Part shown: positions 59,166-64,000 of the stretch, in pieces
Layout: each line of letters opens with the position of its first letter
How positions within the stretch are numbered: the first letter of the stretch is position 1
NCBI GenBank assembly: GCA_937927415.1
Contig: CALBDS010000043.1
Coordinates: 62,001-126,000, forward strand
Length of the DNA stretch: 64,000 nt
Source: an uncultured Rhodospirillaceae bacterium
GTDB lineage: Bacteria; Pseudomonadota; Alphaproteobacteria; Azospirillales; Azospirillaceae
Direction: 5' to 3'
The notes under the pieces: generated by a model
Told to the model about the DNA's origin: nothing
The model's database searches: none
What the model saw: the letters and a program-made list of their open reading frames with translations, nothing else
Program-made: the position numbers and the translations under genes

Positions 59166-61091
59166 TCAGGCGGCGCCGTGATGTTCCTTGGCGTAGCCCA
59201 GGCCCTGCAGCGCATCGGCGATTTCGGCCAGGATGACCGGATCGTCGATGGTGGCGGGGGTCTTGTACTCCTGATCGTCGGCGATCTTCTGCATGGTGCC
59301 GCGCAGGATCTTGCCCGAACGGGTCTTGGGCAGACGCTCCACGACCACGGCGCGCTTGAAATCGGCGACCGGGCCGATCTTTTCACGCACCAGCCCCACC
59401 ACCTCCTTCACGATATCCTCGTTGGGGCGGGTGACGCCGGCCTTCAGCACCAGCAGCCCCAGCGGCACCTGCCCCTTGAGCTGGTCGGCAACGCCGATGA
59501 CCGCGCATTCCGCCACGTCGGGGTGGGAGGCCAGAACCTCTTCCATGCCGCCGGTGGACAGGCGGTGGCCGGCGACGTTGATGATGTCGTCGGTGCGGGC
59601 CATGATGTAGACGTAACCGTCATCATCCACGAAACCGGCATCGCCCGTCTGGTAATAGCCAGGATACTCGGTCATGTAGGCCTTCACATACCGCTCTTCC
59701 GCGTTCCACAGGGTGGGGAAGGTGCCGGGGGGCAGCGGCAGCTTGGCGCAGATGGCGCCGGTGTCGCCGCGCGGCACCTCCTGCTGCTCGGCGTTCAGGA
59801 TGCGGATGTCCCAGCCGGGCATCGGGCGGGTGGCCGAGCCGTACTTGATCGGGAACAGATGCACGCCCAGCGGGTTGCCGGTGATGGCCCAGCCGGTTTC
59901 CGTCTGCCACCAGTGATCGATGACCGGAACGTTCAGCTTGTCCTCGGCCCAATGCAGCGTATCCGGGTCCGACCGTTCGCCGGCCAGGAACAGGGCGCGC
60001 AGGCACGACAGATCATACTTGCCGATGAAGGTGCCGTTGGGATCCTCGCGCTTGATGGCGCGGAACGCCGTGGGGGCGGTGAACAGGGTGGACACCTTAT
60101 GCTGCTCGATCACGCGCCAGAAGGTGCCGGCATCGGGGGTGCCGACCGGCTTGCCTTCGAACATCAGCGTGGTGCAGCCGTGCAGCAGCGGGGCATAGCA
60201 GATGTAGGAGTGGCCGACCACCCAGCCCACGTCCGACGCGGCCCAGAACACCTCGCCCGGCTTCATGTCGTAGATGTTGGTCATCGTCCACTTCAGCGCC
60301 ACCGCGTGGCCGCCGTTGTCGCGCACGACGCCCTTGGGCTGCCCCGTGGTGCCGGAGGTGTAGAGGATGTACAGCGGATCGGTGGCCTCCACCGGCACGC
60401 ATTCCGCCGGCTCCACGCCGTCCTGCGCTGCGAACCATTCCACATCGCGGCCGTCCACCAGGGTGGCGGTTTCCTGCGGACGCTGGAAGATGATGCAGGC
60501 CGACGGCTTGTGCGCCGACATCTCGATGGCGGAATCCAGCATCGGCTTGTACTTCACCACCCGGTTCGGCTCGATGCCGCAGGAGGCGGAGATGATCGCC
60601 TTGGGCTTGGCATCGTCGATGCGGGTGGCCAGTTCGTTGGGCGCGAAGCCGCCGAACACCACCGAATGGACCGCACCCAGCCGCGCGCAGGCCAGCATGG
60701 CCATCACCGCCTGCGGGATCATGGGCATGTAGACGATGACGCGGTCACCCTTTTCCACGCCGCGCGCGCGCAGGGCGCCGGCCAGCCGGGCGACCTGATC
60801 CTTCAGCTCGGCATAGGTGATGGTCTGGACGGTGCCGGTGACGGGGCTGTCATAGATGATGGCCGGCTGATCGGCGCGGCCCTGTTCCACATGACGGTCA
60901 ACGGCGTTGTAGCAGGTGTTGAGCACACCGCCCTTGAACCAGCGGTAGAACGGGGGGTTGCTGGTGTCCAGCACCGCATCCCAACGCTTGAACCAGGAAA
61001 TTTCTTCCGCCGCATCCCCCCAGAACCCCGCCGGGTCGGAGAGCGAACGGGCGTGCAACTGATCGTAGGCGGCGGCTGACGTGGTGGTCAT
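59166..61091 (-). CDS. prpE: Propionyl-CoA synthetase
   Basis: 641 aa of the AMP-forming acyl-CoA synthetase family. The N-terminus SLSDPAGFWGDAAEEISWFKRWDAVLDTSNPPFYRWFKGGVLNTCYNAVDRHVEQG matches PrpE rather than Acs. The P-loop is YILYTSGTTGQPKGVV, the A5 motif WWQTETG, and the acetylatable lysine is in RLPKTRSGKILRGT. It activates propionate (and acetate less well) to the CoA thioester. The ATG at 61091 was chosen for the MTTTSAAAYD start. The gene stands alone; no methylcitrate cycle genes are visible. Confidence 0.9.
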   Translation of the reverse strand: MTTTSAAAYDQLHARSLSDPAGFWGDAAEEISWFKRWDAVLDTSNPPFYRWFKGGVLNTCYNAVDRHVEQGRADQPAIIYDSPVTGTVQTITYAELKDQVARLAGALRARGVEKGDRVIVYMPMIPQAVMAMLACARLGAVHSVVFGGFAPNELATRIDDAKPKAIISASCGIEPNRVVKYKPMLDSAIEMSAHKPSACIIFQRPQETATLVDGRDVEWFAAQDGVEPAECVPVEATDPLYILYTSGTTGQPKGVVRDNGGHAVALKWTMTNIYDMKPGEVFWAASDVGWVVGHSYICYAPLLHGCTTLMFEGKPVGTPDAGTFWRVIEQHKVSTLFTAPTAFRAIKREDPNGTFIGKYDLSCLRALFLAGERSDPDTLHWAEDKLNVPVIDHWWQTETGWAITGNPLGVHLFPIKYGSATRPMPGWDIRILNAEQQEVPRGDTGAICAKLPLPPGTFPTLWNAEERYVKAYMTEYPGYYQTGDAGFVDDDGYVYIMARTDDIINVAGHRLSTGGMEEVLASHPDVAECAVIGVADQLKGQVPLGLLVLKAGVTRPNEDIVKEVVGLVREKIGPVADFKRAVVVERLPKTRSGKILRGTMQKIADDQEYKTPATIDDPVILAEIADALQGLGYAKEHHGAA

Positions 61092-61187
61092 GAGGGTGCG
61101 TCCCTTATGTTCTGATTGATGCGAATTCCTCCGCCCGCCGCGCAATGATCCGTCACGCGGCGGCAGGCCACTATGCGAGAAATCACC

Positions 61188-62195
61188 CTAATTTTGCAAA
61201 TGGCTTTGCAGCTTCGCAGAGCCGGGGCGGCGGCGGTGGAAACGCTGTTCCATCACCTCGGCCCCCCATTGCCGGCCGGGCGTTTCCTGAACCAGCGCAA
61301 AGCCCACCTGTTCATAAAGCCGCCGTGCCGCATCCAGCCCGCGAAAGGTCCACAGCCGGGTTTCGTCGAAACCACGGCGGTCGCAGAACGCCACCGCCTC
61401 CGCCAGCAGCCGGCGCCCGATGCCGCCGCCGCGCGCACCGTCATCCACGATGAACCAGCGCAGATGGGCCACCCGCCCGTCCCCGCCCGGCTCTCCGCCG
61501 TTCAGGTCCTCCCCGTCGATGGCCACGGTGCCGACGATCTCCCCGCCGCGCACCGCCACCCACAGCCCGTTGTCCGCCCGGTCCAGCCGGGGCACGAAGG
61601 CGCCCAGCCCCGCCGCCACCGTGCTTTCGAACACCGCCCCGAACCCGGCGGTGCGGGCGTAATAGCGGGCGTGCATCTCCACGCAGCGCCCGATCACGCC
61701 GGGCTGGTAGCCGGCAAGGATCGCAGTGTCCGCCGCCGCCGCCACCGCCGGGCGGCCCGTGCGGCTGGCCTGCAGGGCGGCGGCATAGGCGCTCAACCCC
61801 TGCGCCACCGTGCGCTGGGCCGATGGCGGCAGGGAGTCCAGGGCTTTGCCGACCTGCAAACGGGCGAAGCGGTGAATGGCCTCCAGCATCGCCCGGCCCC
61901 GCACCGTCAGCGACAGCGGTTTCAGCCGTCCGTCCCGGTCGCTGGCCCCTTCGGCCAGCAGACCGCCGTCCACCAGCTTGCGCACCAGCCGGCTGACGCT
62001 GGATTTGTCCAGGCACAGAACCTCGCAGAGGGCGGCGGCGGTGTCCGCCTCCCCCTCCCCCACCGCGATCAGGGCATGAACGGAGGAGGCCGGCAGGTCG
62101 GTGCCCGCCAGGGTCTGCCGCAGGAACCCCAACTCCCGCACCAGCCGGCGGGACGCATCGCGGATCACATCGAGAGCCGGTGCCGAAGCGGTCAT
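61188..62195 (-). CDS. MarR-GNAT fusion protein
   Basis: 335 aa with two domains. Residues about 5-145 are a MarR-type winged helix (DLPASSVHALIAVGEGEADTAAALCEVLCLDKSSVSRLVRKLVDGGLLAEGASDRDGRLKPLSLTVRG). Residues about 175-325 are a GNAT acetyltransferase (HLRWFIVDDGARGGGIGRRLLAEAVAFCDRRGFDETRLWTFRGLDAARRLYEQVGF), with the acetyl-CoA loop RGGGIGRR. Such fusions may acetylate a small molecule or themselves and control nearby genes. The ATG at 62195 sits 19 bases from a perfect inverted repeat that fits a MarR operator. An alternative TTG start lies at 62228. Confidence 0.9.
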   Translation of the reverse strand: MTASAPALDVIRDASRRLVRELGFLRQTLAGTDLPASSVHALIAVGEGEADTAAALCEVLCLDKSSVSRLVRKLVDGGLLAEGASDRDGRLKPLSLTVRGRAMLEAIHRFARLQVGKALDSLPPSAQRTVAQGLSAYAAALQASRTGRPAVAAAADTAILAGYQPGVIGRCVEMHARYYARTAGFGAVFESTVAAGLGAFVPRLDRADNGLWVAVRGGEIVGTVAIDGEDLNGGEPGGDGRVAHLRWFIVDDGARGGGIGRRLLAEAVAFCDRRGFDETRLWTFRGLDAARRLYEQVGFALVQETPGRQWGAEVMEQRFHRRRPGSAKLQSHLQN

Positions 62196-62213
62196 GGACG
62201 TGCGCCTCCATTC

Positions 62214-62230
62214 AGTTGCATCACGCAACT
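62214..62230. promoter_or_regulatory. MarR-type operator, perfect inverted repeat
   Basis: AGTTGC (62214-62219) and GCAACT (62225-62230) with a 5-base spacer. The AGTTGC-N5-GCAACT form is a common MarR-family site, and it lies just before the MarR-GNAT start, pointing to autoregulation. The divergent dctP start is about 240 bases away. Confidence 0.75.
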
Positions 62231-62473
62231 ATACACGCCGGCGTTTTCCCGGCAAGACCCCTCTGCACGGCATCCGGCCTCCCTGCCCTTTTCACCTGAA
62301 TTTTTAAGAAAAACCCTCAAGAAACGGGCAAGAAAAATGCATAAATTTTTATAATCATTGCCTTTATGTGGTTGCTTTAAGCATGCGTCACTATGACAAT
62401 TGCTCCCTGAAAACTGGGGCATCATGATCGCTAAAAATCGAGACATTCGATTCCGCTGTATCCGGAGAAAAAG

Positions 62474-63457
62474 ATGAAGAAATCCTTTATGGCCTTTGCG
62501 GCAGCCTGCGTCCTTCTTGCCGCGACCGGAGCACAGGCGGCGCAGACATTGAAGATCGCCCACGTCCTTCCGGCGAAATCGCAGTTCAGCGAAGCCATCC
62601 GCGCCATGAACGAGGAATTGCAAAAGCGGACCGGCGGGAAATACAACCTTGAAGAGTATCCGGCCAGTTCACTGGGGGCCGGCAAGGCCCTGCTGGACGG
62701 GGTGGCGCTGGGCACCATCGACATGGTGGTGTCGTCGTCGGGGGGGGCGCTGGCCCAGTTCAACCCCACCATCGGCATCCTGGACCTGACCCTGCTGTTC
62801 CGCGACACCGCCCACGCCGACGCCGTGCTGGACGGCCCGATCGGCAAGGAGCTTCTGGACAGCTTTGCCGACAAGGGGGTGGTTGGGCTGGCCTATGCCG
62901 AAAACGGCACCCGCCACCTGACCAATTCGGTGCGCCCGATCAAGACCCCGGCCGATCTGAAGGGGCTGAAGATCCGCCTGTCGGAAAGCCCGATCTACAC
63001 CAAGGCGTTCCAGACCCTGGGGGCGCAGCCCTTCTCCCTGCCGTTTTCCCAGCTCTACCCGGCGCTGCAAAGCGGACAGGCCGACGGGCAGGAAAACCCC
63101 ATCACCACCATCGTCGGCGCCAACCTGCAGCAGGTGCAGAAATACATCACCCTCAGCGGCCACACCTATGCCCCGGCGGTGATCCTCATCAACAAGGATC
63201 TTTATGACGAGATGACGCCCGACGACCGCACCGCCTTCGTCGAAGCCGCCCGGCTGGGGGGCAAGGCATCGCGGGACTTCGTGCGCAAGGGCGACGTGGA
63301 AGGGCTGGAAAAGCTCAAGGCCGCCGGCATGACCATCACCACGGCCGCCGAATTCGACCGCGCCGCCTTTGAAGAGGCGCTAAAGCCCTTCTATGCGGAA
63401 TACGCCAAGGAATTCGGCGCCGACCGGATCGCCGCCATCAAGGCCGTCAAGCCGTAA
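62474..63457 (+). CDS. dctP: TRAP transporter solute-binding protein (DctP family)
   Basis: 327 aa. A signal peptide (1-22; MKKSFMAFAAACVLLAATGAQA) leads to the DctP fold: LKIAHVLPAKSQFSEAIRAMNEELQKRTGGKYNLEEYPASSLG, the substrate-carboxylate Arg region in GLKIRLSESPIY, and PALQSGQADGQENPITTI. It binds an organic acid in the periplasm for a TRAP permease (DctQM). No permease genes follow here, so the permease lies elsewhere or the protein acts as a sensor input for the next gene. GGAG precedes the ATG at 62474. An AT-rich upstream region suggests its own promoter. Confidence 0.93.
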   Translation: MKKSFMAFAAACVLLAATGAQAAQTLKIAHVLPAKSQFSEAIRAMNEELQKRTGGKYNLEEYPASSLGAGKALLDGVALGTIDMVVSSSGGALAQFNPTIGILDLTLLFRDTAHADAVLDGPIGKELLDSFADKGVVGLAYAENGTRHLTNSVRPIKTPADLKGLKIRLSESPIYTKAFQTLGAQPFSLPFSQLYPALQSGQADGQENPITTIVGANLQQVQKYITLSGHTYAPAVILINKDLYDEMTPDDRTAFVEAARLGGKASRDFVRKGDVEGLEKLKAAGMTITTAAEFDRAAFEEALKPFYAEYAKEFGADRIAAIKAVKP

Positions 63458-63555
63458 GCACCGTACAGCAGCCGTGCGAGGACAGGGAGGTGCCGGGACG
63501 GCCCCCACGCGGACCGTCCCGACGCCCCCGCCCGCCCGTCAGCGGAGTCGCCGCC

Positions 63556-64000
63556 ATGAGCATCAGCGCCACCTTCTTCCGACAGGCATCCCGCCTGAAA
63601 GTCCACCAAAAGATCCTTCTGGGGTTTCTCGTCATCCTGTCGCTGAGCGCCGTGCTCGGGATTCAGTCGGTGCAGCACATCCGCGTCATCAGCCAGGAAC
63701 TGGACAGCGTGATGGACACCGGGCGCGATGCCATAACCATCACCCGTCTGGCCCAGGACAGCGAACGGCTGGACCGTGCCGTCCTGAACTATGTGGTCAA
63801 TCAGGACGAAGTCTCCCTGGCCGCCGCCAGAAAGGAGATGGGCCGCTTCGACACCGCCTTGCAGCGGCTGGCCGGTCTCGGCGACGGCAGCACCCAGGCC
63901 GAGCCGATCCGCCGCGCCGCCGACGAGTATCGCGCCGCCTTCGCCGATGTGGTGGCGGCCGTCGCCAAGCGGCGCGACGGCATCGGGCAGACCTTCCTTC
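63556..64000 (+). CDS. Membrane chemoreceptor or sensor protein, N-terminus only (partial)
   Basis: 148 codons run off the right edge. The start is LKVHQKILLGFLVILSLSAVLGIQSVQHIRVISQELDSVMDTGRDAITITRLAQDSERLDRAVLNYV, that is, a membrane helix (about 17-37) followed by a helical periplasmic four-helix-bundle-type sensor. This is the pattern of methyl-accepting chemotaxis proteins, though some hybrid histidine kinases start the same way. The signalling domain is beyond the window. GGAG lies before the ATG at 63556. It follows the TRAP binding protein by 98 bases on the same strand, so sensing of that solute is possible. Confidence 0.75.
   Translation, partial: MSISATFFRQASRLKVHQKILLGFLVILSLSAVLGIQSVQHIRVISQELDSVMDTGRDAITITRLAQDSERLDRAVLNYVVNQDEVSLAAARKEMGRFDTALQRLAGLGDGSTQAEPIRRAADEYRAAFADVVAAVAKRRDGIGQTFL

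Noticed and set aside
63495..63520. Hairpin GGGACGG / CCGTCCC after dctP
   Set aside because: Only a 7-bp stem without a T run and with GC-rich flanks; not supported as a terminator.

Overview
The window is a high-GC segment of an alphaproteobacterial chromosome, probably from the Rhodospirillales (Azospirillum-like). This is inferred from gene content and order: cpoB-tilS-ftsH, yqeY-dnaG-rpoD with divergent carA, a GapR (DUF2312) gene, and stress proteins ending in the DEAVEESFPASDPPS-type tail. It holds about 50 genes, all closely packed. I see no rRNA, tRNA, CRISPR array, insertion sequence or prophage. Both ends cut genes: a type I secretion ABC transporter on the left and a chemoreceptor-like sensor on the right.

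Region by region. 0-7.3 kb: rubrerythrin-like protein, a 70-aa orphan, a STAS / REC-PP2C partner-switching pair, a single-domain HRDC protein facing a Cys-rich orphan, and an AmmeMemoRadiSam module (radical SAM gene divergent from a fused MEMO1-AMMECR1 gene). 7.3-16.4 kb: a 1200-aa hybrid histidine kinase, then ftsH-tilS-cpoB and a ClpP-like protease. 16.6-22.4 kb: glycosyltransferase, a possible amidohydrolase fragment, and an RND efflux adaptor/permease pair behind an operator-like inverted repeat. 22.4-30.4 kb: VbhA-like antitoxin and Fic toxin, an unknown 346-aa protein, divergent puuB/puuA-type polyamine genes, hemerythrin, a yybP-ykoY manganese riboswitch ahead of a UPF0016 exporter, and an MFS drug exporter. 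30.4-35.8 kb: a two-component system next to degP, separated by a structured repeat, then diaminopropionate ammonia-lyase. 36-45 kb: gapR, rlpA, fliN, murJ, an esterase, a second hemerythrin, fabI, two envelope stress proteins, murI, and an AT-rich orphan. 45-55.4 kb: xdhAB, a second inverted copy of the repeat, rpoD-dnaG-yqeY and carA. 55.4-64 kb: a second hybrid kinase, osmC, prpE, a MarR-GNAT fusion with its probable operator, and a TRAP solute-binding protein.

Functionally the window mixes housekeeping (protein quality control, cell wall, fatty acids, replication initiation, transcription) with sensing and stress handling (two hybrid kinases with the same type of sensor domain, partner switching, two hemerythrins, a rubrerythrin, OsmC, Mn2+ export, drug efflux). 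The least explained items are the structured dispersed repeat (two copies, with one compensatory base change), the fused MEMO-AMMECR1/radical SAM module, the AT-rich gene at 44.3-45.0 kb, the HRDC/Cys-rich pair, and a 10-codon reading frame that ends on a terminator hairpin at 30.44 kb. I found no clear-cut new multi-gene system. Coordinates of starts are my choice from start codons, ribosome binding sites and family length.
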